From Calcarisporiella thermophila CBS 279.70 (lineage: Eukaryota > Calcarisporiellomycota): a stretch of DNA of 64,000 nt. The stretch is taken from assembly GCF_041956535.1 (NCBI RefSeq), contig NW_027192195.1, positions 782,403 to 846,402 on the forward strand. Direction: 5' to 3'. Under the pieces are notes generated by a model. It searched no databases, was not told the origin of the DNA, and worked only from the letters and a program-made list of their open reading frames with translations. The position numbers and the translations under genes are program-made. Of this stretch, positions 10,694 to 21,707 are shown one piece after another (position 1 is the first letter of the stretch; each line of letters starts with the position of its first letter).

Positions 10694-11038
10694 TGACTGG
10701 ATATAGTCTGGTTCTTGTGGCCGGAAGAGTGGTGCTATTTATTTTGTAAAAGTTTTCTTTCTTTTCTTTAATCGTCTTTTTTTTTTTGTCTCTTTTATTT
10801 CTAAGTAATTTTGGCAGTGCTCTTGCTGATTTTTCGTCTGTATAAATATTTTGCTTTTAATTCCTTTGTTTTTTTTTCTTCCTCGATATCAAAAAGGGGG
10901 ATACTGAAGTTTGTCGTAGCATTAAAGGAAAGAGAAAAGCACATGTAATGATAAAGATAACATTATTACTAATATACAAAATTCAGCCCTTCTTGTCGTG
11001 AGAAGAGCACCACACAATCTACTCCATCTTCTCCTCCC
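10694..11038. terminator. Convergent 3' regions of COX10 and the ceramidase-like gene
   Basis: 345 nt of T-rich sequence with several long T runs and AATAAA-like stretches on both strands. It fits polyadenylation regions of two convergent genes. No further gene is visible. Confidence 0.35.
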
Positions 11039-12370
11039 CTACAACACCGAATTCCACTGCCCCTCCACCTTCCTAATGACCTCCCCCGCTCTGCTCCGCA
11101 CCTCCTTTCCCGCCTCCTCTGAAATGGCCAATGAATGGGGCCCGCCTGGTTCGTCGGGGGTCTGTAGCGGGGCAATGCAGTCGTTGGCAAGGCCGATGAC
11201 AAGGCAGGTGGACTCGTGCGTTTCCGATGCCAATTGCGAGGCATACGAGGGGTACACCTCCCCAGGTAATGCTATTAGCGTAGTGCTCAAAAGATGGATC
11301 GCAGTGGCAGAGGTGCCGGCGGTGATGAACGGCTGCCATCCCTGGACTTTCATCCCATAGTCCTCGTCGTCATCCTCAGCATCACGACCAAGGTATCCAC
11401 CCGTCCAGAGGGCAATCAGTGTTTTATTCTTGATGCGTAGGGTGAAGTAGGTGGTGGCCACTCGAAGCGGTGGCGTGTCTGGCTTGGGGGAAAGCATCTC
11501 AGCTCTTGAGAGCGCTTCCTGCACGACCGCAGCCATTCGGGCACCATAGGCCTCGGCCCTAGCAAAGGGGCCCGCTCCTCTAACCTCGGCGATGGGCATG
11601 AGCCCCCTGCACCCGCCCAACAGCAAAACGGGGGTATCCTTGTTTAGGAGGCGGGCTAGCTCCGTCCGGAAGTAGTGGGCCCAGTCGCTCGATATCTCAC
11701 GACACCGCTCCTCGGTCGCGTTGAGCTCAACCCCGGAATGCACGATAATACCCAGAGGATGCCCGTTAACATCCTTGACTTCGAATGCGACCACGGGCGC
11801 CTCAACCGTTGCGTTTGTAGCCTTGTTGAGAGCAAGCACCGAGGCGCGCCCCAGAGACACATGGGCGGGACGCACGTTGTGATATGCGGTGATGAGCGCT
11901 TCACTCGCGGCGCGGATAATGCGATCCCTGTAGTCGACATGCACCCCCCCATACAATCTACCGAACAAGATACAGTATAAGACTAATTAGGAGAGTGGCA
12001 ATAACGCTGTTCTTGGCCATTTATACCCCTGCAGGTCAGGGCCGGAGTGAGTGTTGGTTGCTACGACCACTACATTAGTGGCGCTGATTTGGGTCGCGCT
12101 TGCAACGCGCTCCCGCACCACATCCGCGACGCTACGCGGCACATTCGTCACGTCCAGAACACATAAGCCGAGGCAGGTGTCCTCTGTTCGGATCACCACC
12201 GCGCGAGCTTCTACGGGATCATGGACTCTCACGCTAGGGGTGCGGAAGAGGGACAGGTATCGATAGCCCAGCAAGCCATGGCCACCCTGATATATTTGCT
12301 GGGTGGCCATTTCAGAAGGGATGGGACTTATATCTCGACGCGCAAAGCCGAATTTGAGCAGCGTTGCCAT
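11039..12370 (-). CDS. Neutral/alkaline ceramidase-like protein
   Basis: Exons 12370..12027 and 11957..11039; 420 aa. The N-terminal part resembles the catalytic N-domain of neutral ceramidases and their bacterial relatives: FGFARRDISP (start of the domain), VEARAVVI, and the metal-site segment ATNTHSGPD near residues 108-116. Ceramidases cleave ceramide into sphingosine and a fatty acid. The protein is much shorter than canonical eukaryotic neutral ceramidases (650-780 aa) and I see no signal peptide. Its substrate is therefore uncertain; it may be an intracellular hydrolase of the wider family. The 69-nt intron is supported by continuity of the frame (LQG to LYGGVHVDYRDRI). It diverges from CSN8 with only 148 bp between the two start codons, which implies a shared promoter. 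Confidence 0.7.
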
Positions 12371-12518
12371 TTTGCCAGTGTTGCCTGAGAAGCTAAATGC
12401 ATTTGGAGAAGCAAAAGGGCAACTTGTCGGTGGGTGGCTTGTAAAAAGTAGAGTCGCCTGCATTTTGGATTCCGGAGCGGCAAACGAGCTTTTCGGCCAA
12501 TACACCAAGAAATCAACC
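12371..12518. promoter_or_regulatory. Compact divergent promoter, ceramidase-like gene / CSN8
   Basis: Only 148 bp separate the two start codons. No clear TATA box is visible. Confidence 0.4.
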
Positions 12519-13477
12519 ATGAACGCGATCAAGGAATGCATTACCTATCGCGATTTTAAAAAACTAATCACCGTGTGCGAAAGCTTGGAATTTGAGGTGA
12601 GTTAAATGAAAATGATGTTGATAGAGGGGAGGGAGGAAGAGAGCCAATTCATAATTCAATACTTTGCCCTAACTTCACGATTTCAAATGTAGCTTGCCGT
12701 CACAACCACCGACAATTCACCCCCCATTGATCGGGTGTACGCGGCACTATTAGCTGGCTATATGCTAGAACACGATTTGTAAGATTTTCTCCTGCCACCT
12801 CCTTCCACCGCCATTTTTTTGATTTCCCCTTGGATAGATGCTCTGCTAGATTTTTATGGAAGCGTATACCTGAAGCGATCAAGACTGCTTCCCCAGAACT
12901 AACCCATTTATGGCAGCTTGGAGCAGCCCTGTGGCAGCGCGATTACTCTGCCATCTACCAGGCCTTGAACGGCTTCCAGTGGAGCCCTGAGATACAGCCT
13001 CTTCTCTTAGAGCTGACAGGTAAATGCTCCTGGCTTCGTGGCTATCCAAAGCACTTGACCGGATGTTCATTAATCTCTCGAGGGTAGAGCGGACTCGGCA
13101 GCGGGCATTTGCACTCGCCTCGAATGCATACTCGGCTGTCAATCTTAGCGACATTGCGGCCATGCTTGGCCTAACCCCCGATCAAACTGTGAAAGGTAGC
13201 TTTGCCCAACTTGGTGCGACTGATTGGAATAGCTAATCTCTAGCACTCATTTTGTCCACGTAGCATTAACAGAGAAGGGCTGGATCTATGACAGCGCAAG
13301 TCAAGTGTTTCAACCCAAGAAAATTGGTAATACTCAGCTATCATATGCATTTTCTTTAGTGTTCCCCGCTCCTTACTCTTGTACGCCATCTTTTCAGAGA
13401 GATTACCCGCCGACATCTCGATGTTTGACCAGTTTTCACGCCTCGCGTCCATGGTCGTTCACTTGGAGAAAGCATAG
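12519..13477 (+). CDS. CSN8: COP9 signalosome subunit 8 (PCI-domain protein)
   Basis: Six exons: 12519..12596, 12693..12778, 12838..13019, 13088..13195, 13264..13326, 13398..13477; 198 aa, the usual size for CSN8. The COP9 signalosome removes Nedd8 from cullins; CSN8 is a small non-catalytic scaffold subunit. Support comes from a helical PCI-like pattern: WKRIP and WQLGAALWQRDY in the first half, then a winged-helix-like part with LSDIAAMLGL followed by GWIYD, which is characteristic of PCI subunits. The family (CSN8 rather than the related Rpn12/eIF3k) was chosen from length and overall pattern, so there is some doubt. The start at 12519 gives the shortest clean N-terminus; an in-frame Met at 12303 would overlap the ceramidase-like gene and looks non-coding. 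Confidence 0.78.
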
Positions 13478-13827
13478 GGAAAGCCGAACACCACCTTTCA
13501 TTTCCCTGGCTTCTCCATACGCCTTCTCCTCCTCTGCCACCCCAATGCCCACATTGAGCCTGTTCCATATCTTCACACCTCTCCCTCCCTCCCTCCCTCC
13601 CTCTCTCTCGGTTGCTCAAACAATAAAATAAAATCCCCCTCCTATAGAAATGTAATTATTTTTTTTATACTTTAACTTGGAGAAGGGAAATATCAAACAG
13701 AGAAACACAAAGACAAGCTGCATCTCAAAAAAGAAACCATCCAACCGAGTTGCTTCACCCAACCCAACCCTCCAATAAAAAGCGACAAAAATATAATGTA
13801 CATCGAACTAGTCTTACTCATGCTGCC
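13478..13827. other. Convergent 3' regions of CSN8 and the prenyltransferase gene
   Basis: 350 nt without a gene. It contains a CTCC microsatellite at about 13579-13609 and A-rich stretches that suit 3' ends. Confidence 0.4.
13579..13609. repeat. CTCC microsatellite
   Basis: About six tandem copies of CTCC followed by CT repeats, in a non-coding 3' region. Confidence 0.8.
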
Positions 13828-15321
13828 TTATGCGGCCGTAGTTTCCAGCTGCTCTTTCCGGTACGTCCAATAGGCCTTGCGTATCTTGTCATGCTTAGAA
13901 GCGAGCTGCGTGCAATACTGGGAAAGAAAAGCAAAAAAAATGGTGGGCTTAAACATCCACGTTAGAGGCAGAGCGCCACAGTTTACAAGTTACCTCGATT
14001 GCCTCTTGCACACGCTCCTTGGAGCCCCTTTGCGCCTCTTCCTCGTAGATTTCCACCAAACAAGCCAGCGCGTGCTTATTCGGCTCGGTCTCTAGCTGCG
14101 TTTTGCAAAAGTTCTCGACCACGTCCCGGAACTCGGTCGTCTTATTGAGAAGACTAAAAAAATAGCAGCCAACATGATTAGACGATCGTGGGGTGAAGGG
14201 CGGTGCGGCTACTTACCCCTTTATATAGTTCCAAGGGCTAGCGTTGTTAGGAGCAAGGAGGATTTTGTCCATTGCATAGCTATCCAAGTCAAACATGGGA
14301 AATCAATCCACGGGTCGGAGGCTTGTTTGGAGAGAAGTTTGCGGACTTACTTGATCTCCTCCTTAATGACATCGGGGGTGGCCTCGACTGGCCCCTCAAA
14401 CACAACGAAAAACCGCTGGTTCCATGCAGAGTTGTTGCGCACATCCTCCAGTAGCAGGTCTTCGATGAATTCGAGCTCTTTATCCCACAGATTAAACTTG
14501 CGGATAACCCATTGTCTACGATTGGGAGGTTAGGGCGGGTAAGCTCTCATGAGCTAAACCAGAGCTTGAAGAGAGAAAATGAAAATGCACCTGTATGACC
14601 AAGCGTGATAATTCTTTGGCTCCTGAATCAACGCTTCTTCGATAAAGTCCAACTCGCGTGACGCGTCGCCGAGTTTTTCTACAATCACTTGTCGATGGTG
14701 CCTAGATATTGAAGCGTTAACGAGCTAGGATCTCCAAGGATGCTTGAGGGTAATAACAAAATGGCATACCACAGCTGATAGCATTTCGGGTTGCATTCCA
14801 CCATGCTCTCAATCAAATCAAGCTCAGCATCCATATCCTTGTTCAGGGTAAAAAGAATTTTCTGGCGATATTGCCTAGTAATCAGAAGAAAATCCAGCTA
14901 AATTAGCCAACAGCAACAGCAGACGGGCCGCGATAGGAATAGGGACCATATAGTGTAATGGGCGGGATTCATCGATATAATATCGGTAGTAAGTCGAAGT
15001 GCACGCTCGCTGCATTCATCCGTTTTGGCGATCGCACGGAAATAATTCATTGCATCCTGATCTAGAAAAGAGATAAACACCGCATTGATTCGCTGCTTTA
15101 TTACAAATGGCAATGCCTGAAAGCCTACACTCTTGCGAATAGGCAATGGGCACCAGAGGATTCGGTCCATCGTCCTGAGGGATTGGAACCACATCAGCCC
15201 ATTCTGGCCGTTCACTATAGGGTATATAACGCTATTTATTTCAATAATACAGTAGGAAAATGATCAGCACTCAGCATCCAACATATTCTGTGCACGACTG
15301 TCTCTTCTCCATTACCTCCAT
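13828..15321 (-). CDS. RAM2: Protein farnesyltransferase / geranylgeranyltransferase-I alpha subunit
   Basis: Nine exons: 15321..15316, 15231..15129, 15061..14947, 14874..14770, 14701..14591, 14515..14351, 14279..14217, 14153..13994, 13917..13828; 305 aa. This is the alpha subunit shared by the enzymes that farnesylate or geranylgeranylate CaaX proteins such as Ras and Rho. PPTA repeats are clear: [47 protein letters not shown] and [10 protein letters not shown]. The N-terminus matches the family ([19 protein letters not shown]). The first coding exon is only six bases (Met-Glu) and was deduced from phase. The donor after exon 3 (GTCCCT) is weak, but the frame across it is conserved. Head-to-head with PNO1, 162 bp between starts. 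Confidence 0.93.
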
Positions 15322-15483
15322 TGTCCGTGGTTTTCTCCAAGTTGGCCCAAATGCATTCCTTCAAATCGCGTTCGATCTAGGTTAGGTTCCAAGAGGCAGT
15401 CACAAATAGCCGTCCTTTTCTTGTAAACACAATTCTTTGGCCCTCCTCTTCTCCATCTCTTCATAATAAACGGCCATCGGAAC

Positions 15484-16570
15484 ATGTCGGCAGCAGAATC
15501 CTATAAAGCACCAAAGCTTCCCGCCGAAACTCGAAAACAGGACGAGGATGCCGACGTCGTCATCGATCCCGATGCACTTCCTACAGAGGCAGAAACGAAG
15601 AATGAAGAGGGCGGCATGGAGGTCGACTCCGAAAAGCCCAACTTCAAGCCGATCAAGGCCTCAGAGTTGCATGTGGGTAGCCCTTGTTTCTTCCGACCAA
15701 GCTACAGAAATTAATGGATCCTTTTTGCTTTAGAATAACAAAGGACAGGTTCGCCGCATCACAATCCCCCCCAACCGCATGACTCCCCTCAAAAACGACT
15801 GGCTGAAGATCTATTCTCCATTGGTCGAGCATCTTAAACTCCAAATCCGCATGAATACCAAATCCAAACAAGTTGAAATCAGAGTAAGCATTCCATGGAA
15901 AATCCGCCACAGCTCATTCTGAACTCACTTTGCTCCTCCTCTGCAGACCTCAAAACACACAACCGATAGCGGAGCTCTACAAAAGGGTGCTGATTTTGTT
16001 CGCGCTTTTTCGCTCGGGTTCGAAGTCGATGTAAGCATATTCTTCATGCATTCTTTTCTGCTGGTTGACTCTGAGACTTGTATTTTCCACCCTAGGACGC
16101 AGTCGCTCTTCTACGACTGGATGATCTCTACCTCGAGACCTTTGAAATCAAAGATGGTACTGTTACGGAGGCTGCTGCTGATGGCGGACAATGTGTTTTC
16201 TAATCTCCCCCCCCTTTTTTTTTCTTCTTTGCAGTGAAAACTCTACATGGCGACCATCTCTCACGTGCCATCGGCCGTATTGCGGGCAAAGATGGAAAGA
16301 CAAAATTCACCATTGAAAATGCATCCAAGACACGGATCGTGCTGGCAGACACGTAAGCCTCCTCGCTCTTCTAGTTGAACCCCGCCCCTCGCCCCTAGAA
16401 ACTTACCTTTTCTTCCTTCCATTTGCTTTAGTCGAATTCACATCCTCGGCTCCTTCCAAAATATTAAGATTGCTCGCGATGCTATTGTTTCGCTCATTCT
16501 CGGAAGTCCTCCCGGTAAAGTATATGCCAATCTGCGCACCATATCCGCTCGCCTCAAAGAACGATTTTGA
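15484..16570 (+). CDS. PNO1: Pno1/Dim2, KH-domain ribosome biogenesis factor (partner of Nob1)
   Basis: Exons 15484..15672, 15734..15883, 15947..16030, 16096..16156, 16235..16352, 16432..16570; 246 aa. Pno1 binds the 3' end of 18S rRNA in pre-40S particles and controls cleavage by Nob1. After an acidic N-terminal tail of about 60 residues come the degenerate first KH domain ([20 protein letters not shown]) and the second KH domain with [16 protein letters not shown]. The C-terminus ends [14 protein letters not shown], which is nearly invariant in the family. All splice joins preserve the frame. Confidence 0.97.
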
Positions 16571-16754
16571 TGATTCTTGCTTTTTCCTTTTCCTTTTCTC
16601 TTTACTCCTTTCTTTTGTGTAATACATACATAAATATATCTCATCCTATTCTTGATAATGTATATGCGTTATATTGAAGACTCGGACAAAAAAAAAGAGA
16701 GAGAAGAGGGAGGGATGGTGTCGATAATTATATACAAGTACAATACAGGGAGGG

Positions 16755-18039
16755 TCACTTGCTTCCCATCCATCGCTGCATCATCTGTCCCTCCATCCCA
16801 CAATCCGCAGCAAGATCCAAGAGCCGTTGCTCCGCCGACCGGACTTTGCACATTAAATCTTCTAGTGGCTTGGTATTGGCATTGATGTGCTCTAACGAAT
16901 TCGAAAGACTGCGGACGGTTGTCTTCAGGGGTCTATCTTTGGCCAACTGACCAATTCCGAAGAAGCATTGGAGGCAGCGTTAAATACACATACGGAAGCG
17001 AGAGAGTCCCTGGAGACAACGTGGACACTTACATCATAGAACAGTCGCTCTTCATTTGTCTTCTTGGAATTGCTTTGGCGGATTAGGTGATCGTCGATTT
17101 CTACGGGATCCTCCACTTCGCTCTTCAGCAGCGGGTGCAACTAAGCAACATCAAGAATACCAGTCAGTTTAGGTCGCTTTCGGCGGAAAACGAGAAGTGA
17201 AAACTACCTTTTGCTTCTGTAGTGCCTTATTTCTTGCATCCAATGCCCGCTTTTTGTCCTGAAAATGGTGTAAGCTCGCGGTGTCCTCCTCCAGTCGGCT
17301 GTAGAAAGAGTTCGTAAATCACCTAAAAAAACTTCAAATCTGGCTTCACTCACGTTTGTTCACGCCTTAGTTCAAGTTCCAGCACTCCTATCTGCTCTAG
17401 CTCTGGCACAAGTGTCATTTCCATGGCTCTCTAAGAAAAAGAGGAGAGGCTAAGGCTATGCTAATCGATATACACATGGTCGCCACTCTGGACGTACATT
17501 TTGGCTTGACAACTTTTCATAGCTAAAATTTCCCTCCCTTGTATACCGTGGTACCATGATGCCGGTAAGCTGTCCATTGATGCTTGAAGAAAGTCAGAAT
17601 GGCCATAATAAAACACGTCCATCGACTGATGATATTATGAAATCCTTACTGTCTTATTAATGAATTCAGCTCTTCTTGAACCGCCTTTTTCTTATTTTCA
17701 CTTCTAACGTGAGTCAGGACAGAACTATATCAAGTTGAATACCTATTATTATTACACGGTATCAGACAGGAAAAAAAAAGTTTACGTTAAAGTATCCTCC
17801 AAGAGTTTTTTGATGTGCTTGTGGCCAGATTTCCCCATAGGTCGCCAGTGTTGTTTGATAGTGGATCTTGGAATGCTACGTACCGCCGGGCGAAGGATGG
17901 GCATGGGCACCAATCCATCGTCTTCATCTAATTATCGGCGAGCATGTTCAGATTTCATTCCGATGTCACAAGAAAGAGAGCTAGCATTATCTTATTTACC
18001 CAAATCTTGTCTTCTCTGAGTTCTCCTTCTTGTCTCCAT
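16755..18039 (-). CDS. CENPQ: CENP-Q/Okp1-like inner kinetochore protein
   Basis: Eight exons: 18039..18000, 17927..17786, 17703..17650, 17582..17498, 17430..17354, 17298..17208, 17140..17033, 16946..16755; 262 aa. CENP-Q is part of the CENP-P/O/R/Q/U (yeast COMA) group of the constitutive centromere network. The N-terminus is basic (METRRRTQRR). It is followed by RSTIKQHWRPMG, matching the conserved 'I..KWKPL' start of the CENP-Q domain, then a coiled coil with YEKLSSQNRAMEMTLVPELEQ and the LHPLL element. This order is typical of fungal Fta7/Okp1 relatives. Such proteins diverge quickly, so the assignment rests on pattern and not on long identities. The exon models join in frame throughout. 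Confidence 0.72.
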
Positions 18040-19090
18040 TCTTTTGAATTGGGTGGCTGCTTGAGCTAAGAGTATAGAACAATGACAGGACGCGTGTCTT
18101 GTATCTTGGAGAATATCCAAAACTGCGCGTCAAATTAAAATGAGCCGTGCCAGAAATGAGAGGGCAGTCGTGAGATAGTTGGGATACGTGGTCATGATAA
18201 AATAGGAAAAGTCTATTTATCAGATGCCATACCGGCAAGGCAACTGTCTGAATGTCCCACAGCTTGCACATGCACGCTCCACTCTCCCTGCCTTCTCTAA
18301 TAAAGCTCTCTTAATAAAGGATATTAGAGAGCTTTATTAATAGAGTAGATGCAGGATCCAGCCTTCATAGTAGGATCCCGCAAGCTGAGCAAATCTAATT
18401 CTCTGAAAAACGAATGGCCCTTCGCCTAGCTCCAATATGGCACTATAGCATGCACCAGCTCCTCCACTCCACTCCTGAAAAGTATGTTCAACGGAAAGTC
18501 GTATTTTGGATAACGGTTGCTTTCCCGTCCAATGAGATACCTCCATAGAGGCTTTGTCCCCTTCTCTGCGAAGGGGAAACGGCCTGGCTTTTTTTGTCTC
18601 GTCTTTATATTTAGTATCAAAGAGAGGAATTAGCTAATCCAAAGGATTTGGCCCTCTCCCCATGAGCTGAGGCGGCCACATGAAGCATCCTTCCACGAGG
18701 GCTATCTCCCATGCAATGGGATTCGCACCCTATGGCCACCAAGCCTATCTCCCACACCCACCCACTCTCTCATAGACTACAAATGTAACCTTGCTCCTCA
18801 GGCGGGTGACCCAGTGTGTAACAAGCAAAACAGCCTTTTCCCGAAAAAAAAACATTTGTTTTGGGGGTTGGATTGTCGATAAGTAAATGAGGTCGTCGTT
18901 TTATTGAGGAAATGAATAATCAATCGTGAGACGTATATACAGTGAGAATCCAGTAGGGAAAGGGGGATGAATTAGTGAGATGCGAAGGAAGGAAGGAGGG
19001 GAGGGGCCGCCAAGAAGGGCATATTATGAAGCAATCGAAAAAAGAGACCAACAAGAAAAGGATTGAAAGCATTAGTCAGGTGGGAGAGGG
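18040..19090. other. Intergenic region between CENP-Q-like and small secreted protein genes
   Basis: No gene seen. It contains one strong hairpin (18298-18339, listed separately). The first part must serve as the CENP-Q promoter and the last part as the 3' region of the small secreted protein gene. Confidence 0.4.
18298..18339. repeat. Perfect 14-bp inverted repeat
   Basis: TAATAAAGCTCTCT (18298-18311) pairs exactly with AGAGAGCTTTATTA (18326-18339) around a 14-nt loop. It could be a binding site, a remnant of a small inverted-repeat element, or a hairpin in a leader or 3' end. Confidence 0.75.
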
Positions 19091-19402
19091 CTACTGTTCA
19101 GCGAGGACGCCAGCTAGAGCATCGGTGCGCTCCTCGAACCGGCGGTGTACCTCGCGCTTAATCAGCTGGAGAGCGGCATGCGATATGCGCTGGTTGAGAC
19201 TGCGCCGGTGTTGGATGATGCGGCGTATCAGCTCGGCCTCGTTTTTCGGGGTGGGGAATTCGTCGAGCACTTTGGCGTCGAGGGGAGAGATCGGGGCGGC
19301 CTGGACGAGAATCTGGTTGGTGGTTGATGCGGCCAAGATACAGAAGAGGGCGACGACCGTGATCACGATAAGCTGCTTGATGATGTATTCCAGACGAGCC
19401 AT
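19091..19402 (-). CDS. Small secreted or membrane-anchored protein
   Basis: 103 aa, single exon, not recognised. The N-terminus (MARLEYIIKQLIVITVVALF) is a hydrophobic signal peptide or anchor of about 25 residues. It is followed by a charged region rich in Arg, Glu and Gln that looks alpha-helical (ELIRRIIQHRRSLNQ, IKREVHRRFEERT). A TATATAAGG box at about 19662-19670 (minus strand) lies roughly 265 nt upstream. The start at 19402 was preferred to an in-frame Met at 19519, because the extension is Pro/His-rich and would bury the hydrophobic segment. No Cys-rich pattern is present outside the signal, so it is not a typical Cys-knot effector. Confidence 0.62.
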   Translation of the reverse strand: MARLEYIIKQLIVITVVALFCILAASTTNQILVQAAPISPLDAKVLDEFPTPKNEAELIRRIIQHRRSLNQRISHAALQLIKREVHRRFEERTDALAGVLAEQ

Positions 19403-21707
19403 GGAGGCGATTTGTGTTTGTTTCGCAATATGGTGGTTTGTTTGTTGGATGTGCAAAGAAGCTGAAACTGGTGGAGGGGGCTGCAGATAAGGCAAGAACA
19501 ACAGGGCAACCAACGGCAATGAGGGGTGGGGGAATGCGCTAATGACGGAATGCGAATGCGAGCAATGCTAATGTGCAAATGAAGGGATGTACGGAATGCG
19601 CGAAAACAAAGGATGGTGAAAATACAGTCGAGGTTCCACGCACTACGGCCCTCCGGCCTTATATATCGGCACGCTTTTTGTTTTGGTGCCTCGGCGCCCT
19701 GCTGATTGGCACAGCCGCTATATAATCGTGAGGGTTCTGTCTTTGCCTACAAGGATCGGTGTAACTTACACCGATCCACGGGAGGAACTTGGCCAACCCT
19801 TACAAATCGCGGGTCAATTTGCGATGAAATTGGGGGAGAGGGGAAGGGAGTGTGTGCGAATTTCCCAGCACTAGGGCAAATGAAGCCCGGCGCGTCCGGG
19901 CCAGGGGCCGAATCCGAACTCCTCGAGGCGACCGCTACAAAGGGGAGGTGATCACCGCACTAACCCGTCTGATACTCTTAATATCCGGCTACTAGGAAAC
20001 CGTAGACCATCGTCGGGCCAAGCCGCTGCCCTTCAGGGCCATTCGATAGCGTCAGATGCTCCCCCCCGGCCCCCGCCAAACCCCCGCCTCCCTCTTGCGG
20101 TGATGGGGCTGCCCGTCTCCGCGGGGAGAGGGCTAGTTCGACATGCGCAAAATCGCCCGCAGGTTCTCGAATTTCGAGGCTTCAGTCCAGCTCTTCTCCT
20201 CTTTCGGCCCCCATCTCACCCCAGCCCCCGTGCCCTCACCATCCGGTGCACAGATCGGCCATGATTAAGGTCGGTAGGATCACTTAGTCACCGAACCCTC
20301 TACAATTTCCTCCGTCTATGAAGGATCGTCTAAGAAGTCATCTGCCCTCAGCATGACGCAACGACTCAATTATCTCGTCACAAGCCAATAAGGAGAGGCC
20401 ATCGAGGTGGTATGTGCACAGTAGAATGTACAAATGGAAGCGTCCTCCTCCCCGACACGGCACAAACAGGAGATTAGGACGTCCCTTTCTTTCTCTCTCT
20501 CCTAAGACATGCCTCACCTAACACCACACATATCTCTGCTTGAGCTCTTCTCAGAGCAAGGGCACCCAAACCCCTCCTCTCGAAAGCCTTGCCTGCCGGA
20601 CGGGCCAGGGCCTAGGCTAATGTGGTCATATGCTCGCCGGCGGGAGGGGAGGCTGCAGACACGTTAGGAGAAGCGTGCAGACGGGAGGGGGGGGGGGGGC
20701 GCGGGGCTGACGTCGATGGACATCGTGGAGGGCTGCGGCCTCGGATCCTTGCATAAGCCTGCGCGAGGCTCCCCTGTTCTACAAAGGGGGGGTTTGCCGG
20801 TGGCCACAGATCACATTGGCGATATCGATTTTGTGCGTGTGCATTTGCTGACATGATCCAGAGACTGGGGGCATTTTAGGTTTTCCCAAGGTTGGCCCTG
20901 ATGACGTGAGCATCCCACGCTGGCCTCCAAGCAAGACGAGAATGATCTTCACCGAGGCCGCAATTCTACCTGCGCTCCGGCCGGGGTTGGGCCGGCGGGG
21001 CGGCGGCCAAGAAGGGCTCTGCCTGCCGTCAGCGGGGTGGCGGCTGCTGATTGGGGGGTGCTGCGAGGGCAGGCGGTCCGATTTGTTCACGGTCGGGGCG
21101 GGAAGCAGACTGGCCGCAAAAATGGCTCAGCGCTTTTTTTCCACTGCGGCCACAAGCCAAGAGCACTAAGTTTCGCGGTGGCCAACTGGGCCGGAAGCTT
21201 AGTGGTTTCTGTCGCATAGTAATATTGGCTTAAATTACCTGTCTGTCCCGTTCCGAATCCTCACAGGCTGCGTTTTTGGGTTTTCCATCTCCACCCAATC
21301 ACGCGCGGCGCTCGGGCGGGAGTAGAAAGCGTGTTGATTCTATTTCTCTGTCCTGAACCTTGCCCTCCTCTCATCATCTCTGTTCTTTCTCCCTCTCCTC
21401 GCCCTTATCACTTCGCGCTCGACGCCGGTCGTCTGCTTTCCCCTCTCATAGAAAGGCGGTCTCCCCCCCCCATCCCCGGCTGGTCCCACCCCCGAGTTCC
21501 CCTTGCTGAATTTCCATTGCGCTGGCGGCAATCCCTTTCTTAATTCCGCTTTTTCCTTTTCGCTTTTCTGTTTTCTTTTCTTCCGCTTGCTGCGCTCGCA
21601 CCCCTTGCTAGTCTGCTAGAAGACTCCCCCGTTGAACTGCGCGCCGCTCGCTCTCCAATCCCAGCCACATCCAATCTCTGTGCAGGATCACAATCGTTTT
21701 TCGCACC
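19403..21707. other. GC-rich divergent regulatory region between the small secreted protein gene and STE12
   Basis: 2.3 kb, strongly GC-rich. The short open frames on both strands are explained by low stop-codon frequency. It holds a 25-bp palindrome (19753-19777), a run of 13 G at about 20687-20699, CT-rich leader sequence from about 21330 to STE12, and the TATA box of the minus-strand gene near 19665. I see no tRNA or rRNA. The long region may carry the complex promoter expected for a Ste12-type regulator. Confidence 0.45.
19753..19777. promoter_or_regulatory. Perfect 25-bp palindrome, possible operator
   Basis: GGATCGGTGTAA and TTACACCGATCC are exact reverse complements separated by one base. 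It lies about 90-110 bp upstream of the TATA box of the small secreted protein gene, a position suited to a dimeric DNA-binding protein. Confidence 0.5.

Noticed and set aside
12303-12518. Upstream in-frame extension of CSN8 to a Met at 12303
   Set aside because: It would overlap the first exon of the ceramidase-like gene on the other strand and adds text unlike PCI proteins.
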